NCBI GenBank assembly: GCA_963786805.1
Contig: CAWBAK010000006.1
Location: forward strand, 62,001 to 126,000
Direction: 5' to 3'
Source of the DNA: CALGFI01 sp963786805
GTDB taxonomy: Bacteria > Actinomycetota > UBA4738 > HRBIN12
Length of the DNA: 64,000 bases
The notes under the pieces were generated by a model. The model worked only from the letters and a program-made list of their open reading frames with translations. It did no database searches and was not told where the DNA came from. Shown here one piece after another: positions 42,372 through 51,494 of this stretch (position 1 is its first letter; each line of letters starts with the position of its first letter). Position numbers and translations under genes: made by a program.

Positions 42372-43006
42372 TCCTGCCAGAACGTCGCGCGCGGCAAGCG
42401 CTCGACCTCGTCGGTGTCGGGCTCACGCGTGTCGATCCGCAGCGCGAGCAGATCGGCAACCCGCTCGCATCCCGCGATCGCCTGGACGGTGAAGTAGGTG
42501 GGCCAGTAGAGCTTGCGCTGCCCGGTCCGCCATCCCTCCAGGAGCTCACGCGGGCTCGCCCACCACGCCGCGGCCGTCTCGTCGCCGTCGGGAACCAGGC
42601 GGAGGCCGGCCGGCGCTTCCAGCGCGAAGTACCGCGCGTCGAACCGGACCGGCACCTGGGACGGCGCGACCCAATGCGCGACCTCCGGGAGCTGATCCGG
42701 CGTGGGCGGGGACGAGAGCGCCTCGAGCGTCCGGTCGGCCGACTCCTCGAGGCCCGCGGCCGTGAGCGCTAAGCCCACCTCCTCGAGGAGCTCGCGGACG
42801 GCGCACGCTCGGGCGCTCTCCTCCGCGGTGCCGAACCAACGCTCGGCGAGCTCCGCGTCCTCTTCGTCCACCGACCCACCGGGGAAGGCGACATAGCCGG
42901 GCAGGAACCGGTTCCGCCCACCGCGTTCGAGGACCACGACCTCGAGGCCGTCCGCACCGTCGCGCGCGACGATCACCGATGCGGCTTTCCGCAGTCCCTC
43001 GTCCAT
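42368..43006 (-). CDS. NUDIX hydrolase with an enlarged Nudix box
   Basis: A 212-residue hydrolase of X-linked nucleoside diphosphates. The Nudix box starts FPGGSVDEED and ends RELLEEVGL, but between them lies an insert (AELAERWFGTAEESARACAV) that makes it longer than the 23-residue consensus. A similar insertion occurs in NUDT19-like CoA diphosphatases, so CoA or acyl-CoA is a reasonable guess. The start at 43006 is chosen over ATG 43024 because the domain begins just after it. It is divergent from the MidA-like gene (53 bases between starts) and overlaps the MBL gene. Confidence 0.85.
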   Translation of the reverse strand: MDEGLRKAASVIVARDGADGLEVVVLERGGRNRFLPGYVAFPGGSVDEEDAELAERWFGTAEESARACAVRELLEEVGLALTAAGLEESADRTLEALSSPPTPDQLPEVAHWVAPSQVPVRFDARYFALEAPAGLRLVPDGDETAAAWWASPRELLEGWRTGQRKLYWPTYFTVQAIAGCERVADLLALRIDTREPDTDEVERLPRATFWQD

Positions 43007-43058
43007 GCGGCGGAATCCTTGCACGCGCCTTCGCGAGCGACACCTCTACGCTGTCGCC

Positions 43059-44148
43059 GTGAGCGAGCAGGTTGCCGAACGCATCCGTCGGCGGGTCCGA
43101 GAGCAGGGACCGATCACGTTCGCCGACTACATGGAAGAGGCCCTGTACGGCCCCGGCGGCTTCTACATGGGAACGCCGGTCGGTGCCGCGAACGACTTCG
43201 TCACGAGCCCGCACGTGCATCCCGTGTTCTCGCGGCTGGTGGGGATCGCGCTCGAGGAGCTCTGGGCGGCGCTCGGGCGTCCCCTTCCGTTCCGGCTGGT
43301 CGAGATGGGAGCCGGCGACGGAACCCTGGCGAGCGAGCTCGTCGCCGGCTTCACGCGCGGAGGGATCGAAGTCGAGTACACGGCGGTCGAGCTCGGGAAG
43401 GAGGCTCGGGAGCGGCTCGCCGCGGTCACCCCACACGTCGCGACCCGGCTCGCCGACGTCCAGCGTCTCGACCCGGGTGTCCTGATCGCGAACGAGCTCC
43501 TCGACAACCTCCCCTTCCGCCGCGTCCGCCGGCGCGGCGGCGACGCTCGAGGAGATCCGGGTCGGTCTCGACGGCGATCGGCTCGTGGAGGTCGAGGTCC
43601 CCGGCGACGTGGAGCTCGCCGCGATCGCGCCGGATCTCGAGGATGGGGCCGAGGCCGTCATCCCCACCGGCGCGTTCGCGTTCGTGGATGAGCTCGCCGG
43701 AACACTCGGCCGCGGGTACGCCGTGCTGATCGATTACGGAGCGAACGGCCCGCAGGCAGGAGAGGTCCACGGCTATCGCGGCCATCGGGTCGTCGAGGAC
43801 GTCCTGGCCGATCCCGGGTCGACGGACGTGACCGCCGGCGTCGACCTGCGGTCGCTCGCCGATCGCGCAGAGGCGGCGGGACTCGTCTCGCTCGGGACGG
43901 TCTCACAAGAGGCGGCGCTGCGTGCCCTCGGCTTCGACGAGTGGATGCGGGACGAGCTGACACATCAGGGAGATCTCCTGAACGCCGGGCGGGGTTCGGC
44001 GGCGACGCGCACGTGGGACGGGCGGAACCGGGCGCGGATGCTCGTCCAGCCCTCCGGCCTGGGCCGTCTGCGATGGCTCGTGCTCGCCACCCCGGGCCTG
44101 CCCGAGCCCACGTGGCTGGACCCGGTCGCGCCCGACCCATTGGATTGA
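43059..44148 (+). pseudogene. MidA-family (DUF185) SAM-dependent methyltransferase, frameshifted
   Basis: The GTG at 43059 starts a protein with RVREQGPITFADYMEEALYGPGGFYMG, FVTSPHVHPVFSRLVGIAL, LVEMGAGDGTLASELV and IANELLDNLPFRRV, all hallmarks of the MidA/NDUFAF7 family (arginine methyltransferases for complex I in mitochondria). Near 43545 the frame breaks. One frame to the right, ATLEEIRVGLDGDRLVEVE continues through FAFVDELAGTLGRGYAVLIDYGANG and RALGFDEWMRDELTHQ to the stop at 44148. One extra base in the GC-rich run CGGCGCGGCGGCGACG would explain it. Total length matches the family if the shift is repaired. Confidence 0.82.
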
Positions 44149-44180
44149 CTCGCCGTTCAGGCGGGCGATAGCGTCGCCTC

Positions 44181-45645
44181 GTGCGACGGACCCCGATCCT
44201 CGTCGGCATCGCCACGGTCGCGCTGGCGATCGCGGCTGCCCTCTTCGTGTTCGGGAGATCCGACGACACCCCACGAGTGCGGAGCGACGGGCCTCCCGAG
44301 GAGGCTCGGGACGGCGGCGCCGAGGAGCTCGAAGAGCAGGAAGAGAAGACCGAAGAGCGGCTCGAGGCCCTCGCTCTCGCCCGGCAGGAAGGAACGCTGG
44401 GCGTGATCGACCGGGTCCGTCGCGAGCCCGCACCGGGATGGGCCGGGCGAGCGGATCGTGAACGAGACCGGCGACGACTGGGAGCCGGCGATCGCGGCGG
44501 ATCCGAACGAGCCGTTCGTCTACATCCTGCACAACCGGTACGGCGGCGAGCCCGCATGCCGGAACGGCTGCCCGGACCCCGCGATGATCCTGCACGTCTC
44601 GGATAACGGCGGCAGGACCTGGCAACCCGAGCGCTATCTCTGTCGGTGCAAGGGCATCAAAGGTCAGTTCGACCCGCTGATCGAGGTCGTTCCGCAGACC
44701 GGTGACCTGTACGCGGTGTGGATGAACAACTTCCACATCACCTTCTCGGCCTCGACCGATCACGGCAACACCTGGTCGCCACCGGTGTTCCTCCATCCCG
44801 ACACCAACTGGGGCGACAAGCCGAACATGGCGGTGAGCCCCGACGGCCAGGACGTCTACGTGTTGTTCAACGGTCCGACGGCTGGTGATGTCCATGCCTC
44901 TTCGTCGCACGACGGCGGCCAGACCTGGTCGACCATCCGCGTGACCAACGGCCCCCGGTATTACTTCGACTACGGCGGCATCGTCCTTCCGAGCGGCCGC
45001 GTCGTGTTCTCGCACATCAGCTTCGACTACTCGGGACCGAATGACGCCCCCGTCGGTCCCGTCCTGACCCACCTGCTGTCGTCCGATGACGGCGGCGCCA
45101 CATGGAGCGACCTGGTGATCGACACGCTCGAGGCCGGGACCCGGTGCGCCTCGCGCGGGTGCTACCCGGACTTCTGGGACTCGGGCCCGGTCCTCGCCTC
45201 CGATCCCGCCGGAGACCTCGTGATGGCGTACAGCGGCGCCTCGGAACCCCTTGGGAACCGAACCGTGTATGCCCGGTCGTCCACGGACGAAGGCCAGACG
45301 TGGAGCGACCCCATCCGGATCTCCCGCATGGGTGTGAACTCCGCGTACGCCGCCGCGGTCGGACGGGGCGACGACGAGGTCCGCGTGTACTTCGCCGACC
45401 AGCGGACGGGATCGTGGAACGTTCGCTACCGCACCTCGACGGATCTCGGCGTCACGTGGTCGAAGGCGGTGCGCATCTCGGACGCGATCTCGGGCACCGC
45501 GTACAAGGACCACCGCGGCTTCCTCGAGTTCTACGGCGATTACGGCGAGATCGCGATCACGAGCGCCGGGAAGACCGTGGCGGTCTGGGGCGAAGGTCCC
45601 AGCTACTACGGGCCCGGCGGCATCTGGTTCAACCGCGAGCGATAG
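44181..45645 (+). pseudogene. Anchored BNR/Asp-box (sialidase-like) protein, frameshifted near the N-terminus
   Basis: GTG at 44181 opens a short protein with one membrane helix (ILVGIATVALAIAAALFVF) and a Glu-rich coil, ending about EPAPGW. Near 44435 it loses sense, while the next frame picks up GPGERIVNETGDDWEPAIAADP and continues to 45645. The body has six Asp boxes (SDNGGRTW, STDHGNTW, SHDGGQTW, SDDGGATW, STDEGQTW, STDLGVTW), a six-bladed propeller as in sialidases. The catalytic Arg triad of true sialidases is not evident, so it may be a binding or other hydrolase domain at the cell surface. A one-base insertion near 44435 would restore a single protein. Confidence 0.78.
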
Positions 45646-46078
45646 TTCCCTTCGGTCGGGAGCGCCCGCCGGGGCTGGGGCTTCGCCGACGGGGTTTCCG
45701 TTGGCCCTGCTCGTCGAGGAACCGCTCGACGAGCCCTCGGACCACGGCCGCCATCGAGAAGCCGTGCTCGTTCGACCAGCGCCGCAGCCGCTCGTGGAGC
45801 TCCGGCGGGAGCCGCACCGGGAGCATCGCGACCCCAGAGCCGGACCCCTCGACCGATCCGACCTGCGCGGACGCCGGGTCGGAGAGCAACAGCATCTCCG
45901 GAGGGATCGGCGCGGAACCCGGTCGCGGATGGGGAAGCGACACCGGCGACGGGCGTCCGGCGGTCGTCACCGGTGACGGCAGCGCCGAACGGATGAGCGC
46001 TGCCAGGACCTGATCCTGCTCTCGTTGCGGGAGCCCTCGCACCGCCTTCAGCAAGAGCTTGGAAACGCGGTCGTCCAC
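45629..46078 (-). CDS. Ribbon-helix-helix DNA-binding protein
   Basis: A 149-residue protein from a GTG with an AGGAGG site five bases upstream. The helical start (DDRVSKLLLKAVRGLPQREQDQVLAALI) may mediate oligomer contacts. After a Pro/Ser linker, a ribbon-helix-helix fold follows: strand MLPVRLPPELHERLRRW and second helix FSMAAVVRGLVERFLDEQ. The tail is Arg/Pro-rich. It lies downstream of nuoD on the same strand. Three CGATATCG palindromes lie just upstream of its start, fitting autoregulation. No toxin gene is next to it, so it is not an obvious antitoxin. Its last 17 bases overlap the convergent BNR gene. Confidence 0.8.
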   Translation of the reverse strand: MDDRVSKLLLKAVRGLPQREQDQVLAALIRSALPSPVTTAGRPSPVSLPHPRPGSAPIPPEMLLLSDPASAQVGSVEGSGSGVAMLPVRLPPELHERLRRWSNEHGFSMAAVVRGLVERFLDEQGQRKPRRRSPSPGGRSRPKGTIARG

Positions 46079-46105
46079 CGAAACCTCCTCGGGCCAACGG
46101 GGAGG

Positions 46106-46138
46106 CCGATATCGCGATATCGGCTAGGGGCGATATCG
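46106..46138. promoter_or_regulatory. Probable operator: three CGATATCG palindromes in 8-bp register
   Basis: CGATATCG occurs at 46107-46114, 46115-46122 and 46131-46138. The first two abut and, with one flanking base each side, form a perfect 18-bp palindrome (46106-46123); the third starts 16 bases after the second. The block is 28 bases upstream of the ribbon-helix-helix start. Ribbon-helix-helix dimers often bind short palindromes side by side, so this is a natural autoregulatory site. Confidence 0.7.
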
Positions 46139-46195
46139 TGCGCCAGCTCGCGACGACGTGCAAGTGGCCGACGGACAGGGGCATACGAAGTCGCC

Positions 46196-47386
46196 TCAGC
46201 GGTCGACGTCGCCGACGACGAAGAAGACCGAGCCGAGGATCGCGATGAGGTCGGGCACGAGCGTCCCCGGCAGGATCGCGGGGAGCACCGAGACGTTCGA
46301 GAAGGACGCCGTCCGCATCTTCAGCCGGTACGGGTTCACCGTCCCGTCCCCGACGAGGTGGTACCCCATCAGGCCGAGCGGGTTCTCGGTGCGAACGTAG
46401 ACCTCGCCGTCGAGCTTCAGGGATTTCGGGAGCTTCGCCGCGCGGAACTCACCCGGCGGGAGCTTGTCCATGCACTGTTCGACGATGTCGCACGACTGGC
46501 GCATCCTCTGCGCGAGGACCCACAGGCGATCGTACGAGTCTCCGCTGCTGCCGATCGGCACCTGGAACTCGACCTCGTCGTACTTCTCGTAGGGCTCGTC
46601 TTTGCGCGGGTCCATCGGGACGCCCGATGCGTGCAGGATCGGCCCGGAGCACCCGTAGGCGATCGCCGTCTCGCGCGGGATGACCCCGATCCCCTTCGTT
46701 CGGGCGAGCACGATCTCGTTGCCCATCACGAGGTTGTCGAAATCGTCGAGCTTCTTCCGCACGTGCTTGAGGACGTCGGCCGACTGCTTCAGCCATCCGC
46801 GCGGCAGGTCGTCCTTCAATCCCCCCGGCCGGATGTACGAGAAGTGCATCCGCGCCCCCGTCGCGCTCTCGAGCAGCGCCTGGATCATCTCGCGCTCGAT
46901 GAACGCGTAGAAGATCGGCGTCATCGCGCCGAGCTCGAGCGGATAGGACCCCATGAACATCAGATGGCTGAGGACGCGGTTCCACTCGGCGAGCATCGTG
47001 CGGATCCAGCTGGCGCGCTCGGGGACCTCGATCCCCGCGAGCTTCTCGACCGCCAGCATGAACCCGAGCTCGTTGTTGAACGCCGAGAGCCAATCGTGTC
47101 GGTTCATGAGGACGAGGGTCTGGCGAGCGTCCCGGTGTTCGGCGAGCTTCTCCGCCGCCCGGTGCATGTAGCCGATGACCGGCTCGGCACGAACGATGAT
47201 CTCGCCGTCGAGCTCGAGCACCAGCCGGAGGACACCGTGCGTCGACGGGTGTTGCGGACCGATGTTGAGGATCATCTCCTCGGTCCGAAGGTCTCCTGCG
47301 GAGACCACCTCGATGTCGATCCCGCCCCCGCGCACCATCCAGTGCTCGCTGGCGGCGCTGAAGACGGTCCGCTCTTCCGTGTCCAC
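46196..47386 (-). CDS. nuoD: NADH-quinone oxidoreductase subunit D (49-kDa subunit), solitary
   Basis: A 396-residue protein with the NuoD signature MILNIGPQHPSTHGVLRLVLELDGE, IGYMHRAAEKLAEHR, the quinone-site loop region SWIRTMLAEWNRVLSHLMFMG, and the C-terminal GSVFFVVGDVDR. The subunit lines the quinone cavity of complex I on the cytosolic side. The GTG at 47386 is taken as start; ATG 47335-47337 region (MVRGGG) is an alternative. No other nuo gene is next to it, which is unusual because nuo genes normally form one 11-14-gene operon. It may be a second copy, part of a split cluster, or related to another membrane-bound oxidoreductase complex. The MidA-like gene, whose mitochondrial relative methylates the NuoD homologue, is 2 kb away. 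Confidence 0.9.
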   Translation of the reverse strand: MDTEERTVFSAASEHWMVRGGGIDIEVVSAGDLRTEEMILNIGPQHPSTHGVLRLVLELDGEIIVRAEPVIGYMHRAAEKLAEHRDARQTLVLMNRHDWLSAFNNELGFMLAVEKLAGIEVPERASWIRTMLAEWNRVLSHLMFMGSYPLELGAMTPIFYAFIEREMIQALLESATGARMHFSYIRPGGLKDDLPRGWLKQSADVLKHVRKKLDDFDNLVMGNEIVLARTKGIGVIPRETAIAYGCSGPILHASGVPMDPRKDEPYEKYDEVEFQVPIGSSGDSYDRLWVLAQRMRQSCDIVEQCMDKLPPGEFRAAKLPKSLKLDGEVYVRTENPLGLMGYHLVGDGTVNPYRLKMRTASFSNVSVLPAILPGTLVPDLIAILGSVFFVVGDVDR

Positions 47387-47463
47387 CGCGCCCAATCCTA
47401 CCCGGGCCGGCGGAACGCCTGTCACCGCGGCAGTCGGCGAACGAGCCGATAGGCTGAGCCGCC

Positions 47464-48852
47464 ATGGAGCGCGCCGCCGCGGAGCCCCGCCGCAGGATCC
47501 CGGCCGTCGACGCGCTCCTTCGATCCGACCCCGGGCGTCGCGCGAGCGCCACGTTCGGGCGGGCGCTCGTGAAGCGGACCCTGACCAAGACCCTCGAGGA
47601 GGTCCGTGCCGCCGCCACCCGCGGCGTCGCACCGCCACCGGACGACGAGATCCTGGCCGCGGCGCTCGCTCGCGCGTCGTCGGCCGCACACGGGCTCGGC
47701 CGGGTGATCAACGCCACCGGCGTGGTCCTGCACACGGGCCTCGGCCGCGCGCCGCTGCCCGAGGCCGCCGCCGCAGCGGCCGCGAAGGTCGCCTCCGGCT
47801 ACTCGGATCTGGAGATCGAGCCTGAAACGGGCGCCCGCGGCAGGCGGAGCGCGCGCGCCGAGGTCCTGCTCACCGCCATCACCGGGGCCGAGGACGCGCT
47901 CGTGGTCAACAACGGCGCCGCCGCCGTCCTGCTCGCGCTCGCGGGCCTGGCGAGGGGGAAGCACGCGCTCGTGTCCCGCGGCGAGCTCATCGAGATCGGG
48001 GGGGAGTTCCGGATCCCGGACATCATGGCCGCGGCCGGCGTCCGCCTCGTCGAGGTCGGCACCACGAACCGGACACGGCTCTCGGACTTCCGGGGCGCCC
48101 TCTCGGACAAGACCGCGTTGATCCTCAAGGTCCATCCGAGCAACTACCGCGTCGTGGGCTTCACTGCCGAACCACCGGCTCGCGATCTCGCCGCGCTGGC
48201 GGCCAAGAACGGCGTTCCATTCATGTACGACATCGGCTCCGGACTGCTCGAGCACGTCGCCGGGATCCCGGCCGACGAGCCGTCGGCCGAGGGTGCGCTC
48301 GCCGACGGAGCAGATCTCGTGGTCTTCTCCGGCGACAAGCTCCTCGGAGGGCCGCAGGCGGGAGTGATCCTCGGCCGGGCAGCGCTCGTCGACCGGCTCC
48401 GGCGGCACCCCGTCGCCCGCGCGGTTCGGGTCGACAAGATGCAGGTCGCCGCGCTCGAGCACGTCCTCGCGGCTCACGCCACGGACCGGCGGGCCGAGAT
48501 CCCCACGTGGAGGATGCTCCGCGAGACCGCCGAGCACGTGCGCCACCGCGCCGAGCTGCTCGCCCGAACCCTCGACGGCGAGCTGGCGGGCGCGCGGGTC
48601 GTGGCGTGCGACTCGGCGGTCGGGGGCGGCTCGCTGCCCGGGTACGTCGTCCCGTCCTCCGGGGTCGAGGTGAGCTCGCCCGAGCCGGCCGGGATGGCGG
48701 CTCGACTTCGCACGGGTTCCCCGCCGGTGTTCTGCCGGATCACCGAGCGCGGCGTCCTCCTCGACCTGCGAACGGTCGGCGAGCAGGAGCTCGCGGACCT
48801 CGCGCGCGCGGTCCAGTACGCGCGCGAGTGGGACGACCCCGACGGCGAGTGA
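47464..48852 (+). CDS. selA: L-seryl-tRNA(Sec) selenium transferase
   Basis: A 462-residue PLP enzyme that converts seryl-tRNA(Sec) to selenocysteyl-tRNA(Sec) with selenophosphate. Typical blocks: VINATGVVLHTGLGRAPLP, NNGAAAVLLAL, SRGELIEIGGEFRIPDIM, GTTNRTRLSDF and the PLP lysine K292 in FSGDKLLGGPQ. Length is normal for bacterial SelA. Its stop overlaps the start of selB (GTGA), showing translational coupling. Transcription starts in the 77-base gap shared with the divergent nuoD. Confidence 0.95.
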   Translation: MERAAAEPRRRIPAVDALLRSDPGRRASATFGRALVKRTLTKTLEEVRAAATRGVAPPPDDEILAAALARASSAAHGLGRVINATGVVLHTGLGRAPLPEAAAAAAAKVASGYSDLEIEPETGARGRRSARAEVLLTAITGAEDALVVNNGAAAVLLALAGLARGKHALVSRGELIEIGGEFRIPDIMAAAGVRLVEVGTTNRTRLSDFRGALSDKTALILKVHPSNYRVVGFTAEPPARDLAALAAKNGVPFMYDIGSGLLEHVAGIPADEPSAEGALADGADLVVFSGDKLLGGPQAGVILGRAALVDRLRRHPVARAVRVDKMQVAALEHVLAAHATDRRAEIPTWRMLRETAEHVRHRAELLARTLDGELAGARVVACDSAVGGGSLPGYVVPSSGVEVSSPEPAGMAARLRTGSPPVFCRITERGVLLDLRTVGEQELADLARAVQYAREWDDPDGE

Positions 48853-50732
48853 GCACCCGGCTCGGCGCGACGGGCGACGCGGGCGGCGAGGCTCCGCTCC
48901 ACGTCATCGCGACCGCCGGACACGTCGACCACGGCAAGTCGAGCTTGATCGCCCGGCTCACCGGCATCGACCCGGATCGGCTCGAGGAGGAGAAGCGCCG
49001 GGGTCTGACGATCGACCTGGGGTTCGCGTGGTGCACGCTCCCGTCGGGACGAGAGGTCGGGTTCGTCGACGTGCCGGGGCACGAGCGGTTCGTCCGCACG
49101 ATGCTCTCGGGGGTCGGGCCGGTTCGCCTCGTGCTGTTCGTCGTGGCCGCGGACGAGGGATGGAAGCCGCAGTCCGAGGAGCACCTCGCGATCGTCGACG
49201 TGCTCGGGGTGCAGGGTGGCGTCGTCGCCCTGACGAAGCGCGATCTCGTCGACGCGGACCGCGCGGAGCGCACCGAACGCACCGTGCGCGAGCGCCTCGC
49301 CGGAACGACGCTTGCCGACGCGCCGATCGTCGCGTGCTCGTCCGCGACGGGTGAAGGGATCGACCACCTCGTCGCGGCGCTCGACGCGATGGTGGGGGCC
49401 GCGCCCACTCCGGAGGAGGCCGACCGGCCTCGGCAGTTCGTCGACCGCGTGTTCAGCATCGCCGGCGCCGGGACCGTCGTGACCGGAACGCTCACCGGGG
49501 GACGCATCGCCACGGGCGATGAGGTCGAGCTGTTCCCCTCGGGTGTCCGGGCAAGGATCCGCTCGCTCCAGACCCACAAGCGACGGATCGACTCAGCCCG
49601 GCCCGTCTCGCGCGTGGCCGCGAACCTCGCCGGCGTCGAGCGATCGCGGATCGAGCGGGGCGACGTCCTCGGCCGCCCCGGCGACTGGCGTCCGACCGAT
49701 GTGATCGAGGCGCGGATCCATCCGGTTCGCGGGCTGACCCATGTGTTGTCGCCGCGCGGGTCGTTCACGTTCCACGCCGGCGCCGCCGAGCGTTCCGCGA
49801 GGATCCGCCTCTACGGCGCTTCGTCGGTCTCCGAGGACGGGGTGTTCGCGCGGATCCGGCTCTCGTCGCCGCTCGTGCTGGACGTGCACGACCGTTTCGT
49901 CCTGCGCGAGTCCGGGCGGCGGGAAACGGTGGCGGGCGGCGTCGTCCTGGATCCCGCGCCGCCGCAGCGCCCCGGTGCGACCGCGGCTGACCGTCTCGAA
50001 CGCCGCGAGAAGGCCCGGCGAGCGGACATCCCAGCGCTCCTGCTCGCCGAACGCGGAGCGGTGCGCGAGGCGGAGCTGCGGAGCCTAACCGGCTTCGATG
50101 AGATCCCGGGCGCGGAAAGCGTCTCCGGTTGGTGGATCTCCGAGCGGGTACGTTCGGTGGCGGAGAGCGCGGCGATCGGACTGCTCACCGCCCACCACAA
50201 GGCGAGCCCGTCATCCGAAGGCTCGGACGTCGCCGAGATCCGTCACGCGGTCGCCGGCGCCGTGCGTCGCGCGGGATCCCCCGGCGACGACGAGCTCGCG
50301 GCCTCCATCGTCGACGACCTGGTGCAGCGTGGCACGCTCGCGCGATCTGGGTCCTTCCTGCGGATCCCGTCGCACCGGGCCGAGGTCGTTCCCGGGGAGC
50401 TCGACCGCTTGACGGCGGCGGTCGCGGCCGGGGAGCCGACACCGCCCTCGATGTCGGAGCTGCAGCGGAACGGGTTCACGCGCCTGGCGATCGAGTCCGC
50501 CGTCCGGTCCGGCGCCCTCATCCGGATCGCACCCGACCTCGTCCTCACGCGTGCGTTCGTCGAGCGCGCCGTCGACATCGTGCGCGAGGCCAAAGACGCG
50601 GGGATCACCGTCGGCGACGTCCGGGCCCGGCTCGGGACGTCGCGGAAGTACGCCGTGCCGCTGATGGAACACCTCGACCGAACCGGCGCCACGCGAAGGT
50701 CGGGGGACCTCCGGTTCGCTCGCGGGACCTAG
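48849..50732 (+). CDS. selB: Selenocysteine-specific elongation factor
   Basis: A 627-residue translation factor. The GTPase domain has GHVDHGKSS (24-32), the switch region RRGLTIDLGFAW, DVPGHERFVRTM and TKRD (usual NKxD), followed by two beta-barrel domains, and C-terminal winged-helix domains that bind the SECIS RNA element. It delivers Sec-tRNA to recoded UGA codons. The organism therefore should make selenoproteins. No selC tRNA, selD or selenoprotein gene was found in this window, so these must lie elsewhere. Confidence 0.95.
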   Translation: MSTRLGATGDAGGEAPLHVIATAGHVDHGKSSLIARLTGIDPDRLEEEKRRGLTIDLGFAWCTLPSGREVGFVDVPGHERFVRTMLSGVGPVRLVLFVVAADEGWKPQSEEHLAIVDVLGVQGGVVALTKRDLVDADRAERTERTVRERLAGTTLADAPIVACSSATGEGIDHLVAALDAMVGAAPTPEEADRPRQFVDRVFSIAGAGTVVTGTLTGGRIATGDEVELFPSGVRARIRSLQTHKRRIDSARPVSRVAANLAGVERSRIERGDVLGRPGDWRPTDVIEARIHPVRGLTHVLSPRGSFTFHAGAAERSARIRLYGASSVSEDGVFARIRLSSPLVLDVHDRFVLRESGRRETVAGGVVLDPAPPQRPGATAADRLERREKARRADIPALLLAERGAVREAELRSLTGFDEIPGAESVSGWWISERVRSVAESAAIGLLTAHHKASPSSEGSDVAEIRHAVAGAVRRAGSPGDDELAASIVDDLVQRGTLARSGSFLRIPSHRAEVVPGELDRLTAAVAAGEPTPPSMSELQRNGFTRLAIESAVRSGALIRIAPDLVLTRAFVERAVDIVREAKDAGITVGDVRARLGTSRKYAVPLMEHLDRTGATRRSGDLRFARGT

Positions 50733-50754
50733 CCGGCGCGACGGCCTGCCTCGT

Positions 50755-51210
50755 TCAGGCGATGCGGACGATCATCGCGACCTCCACCGATGCCCCGCGA
50801 GGAAGCTCCGAGACCCCGACGGCCGCGCGCGCGTGCCTTCCCTCCTCACCGAAGATCTCGACGAGCAGGTCGCTCGCTCCGTTCGCCACCGCCGGCTGGT
50901 CCGTGAACCCGGGTGCCGAGGCGACGAACACGTCGACCCGGACGATGCCCTTCACGCGATCCAGCGATCCCAGGGCGGCACGCAAGGCGGCGAGGGCCTG
51001 GAGCGCGCACCGCCTCGTCGCCTCCTGTCCCTGATCGATCGAGACGTCCGCGCCGAGCTTGCCGGCGGACAGGATCGTTCCGTCCTCGATGGGCACCTGA
51101 CCCGCGACGTACGCGTGATCGCCCGAGATGCGCACCGGCACGTAGGACGCCAGCGGGGCGACGGGCTCGGGCAACCGGATCCCCAGCTGCGCGAGGAGCT
51201 CTTCGACCAA
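50755..51210 (-). CDS. RidA/YjgF family protein
   Basis: A 151-residue protein of the Rid family, which hydrolyses reactive enamine/imine intermediates. The blocks YVPVRISGDHAYVAGQVP, QALAALRAALGSLDRVKGIVRVDVFVASAPGF and the C-terminal ARAAVGVSELPRGASVEVAMIVRIA are typical of the longer RidA subfamilies. The canonical catalytic Arg of archetypal RidA is replaced by Val-Gly around VGVSELP, so it may belong to another Rid subgroup with a different activity. The start appears to be TTG (51210), since the WhiB stop is just upstream and no ATG/GTG fits better. Confidence 0.85.
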   Translation of the reverse strand: MVEELLAQLGIRLPEPVAPLASYVPVRISGDHAYVAGQVPIEDGTILSAGKLGADVSIDQGQEATRRCALQALAALRAALGSLDRVKGIVRVDVFVASAPGFTDQPAVANGASDLLVEIFGEEGRHARAAVGVSELPRGASVEVAMIVRIA

Positions 51211-51212
51211 GA

Positions 51213-51494
51213 TCAGCCGGCCTGCAGGGTTCGCCGGCGGAGGATCTGCCGGCGCTCGAACTCGTTCAGCCCGCCCCAGATGCCGTGGGACTCACGGATC
51301 TTGAGCGCGAACTCGAGGCAGACGTCCTGAACCGGGCACACGAGGCAGAGCGCCTTCGCTTTCGCTTCGCGCCGGTCCTTCTCGTCGCGCTTCTCGAAGT
51401 AGTTCGGGGCGAAGAACAGGGCGGAGTCCTCGCCGCGGCAGGCGGCATCGAACTGCCACCCCTGCATCCAATCCGCGTACATCCGCTCGGCCAC
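51213..51494 (-). CDS. WhiB-family iron-sulfur transcription factor
   Basis: A 93-residue WhiB-like protein. The four cluster cysteines are at AACRGED and in LCLVCPVQDVCLEF (C-x2-C-x5-C), followed by the GIWGG turn (HGIWGGLNEFERRQ) and a basic C-terminus. WhiB proteins are confined to Actinomycetota and their phages; they bind a [4Fe-4S] cluster and contact the principal sigma factor. The GTG at 51494 has AGGAGGA nine bases upstream. RidA starts two bases downstream, so both may be co-transcribed. The upstream NfeD-like frame runs into this gene without a stop because of a frameshift. Confidence 0.95.
   Translation of the reverse strand: MAERMYADWMQGWQFDAACRGEDSALFFAPNYFEKRDEKDRREAKAKALCLVCPVQDVCLEFALKIRESHGIWGGLNEFERRQILRRRTLQAG

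Noticed and set aside
40747..44148. A secondary-metabolite cluster suggested by methyltransferases near regulators
   Set aside because: No synthase, condensing or tailoring enzymes are nearby; genes look like scattered housekeeping and regulation.
45629..46078. Toxin-antitoxin operon around the ribbon-helix-helix gene
   Set aside because: No small partner gene lies next to it; neighbours are the convergent BNR gene and nuoD.
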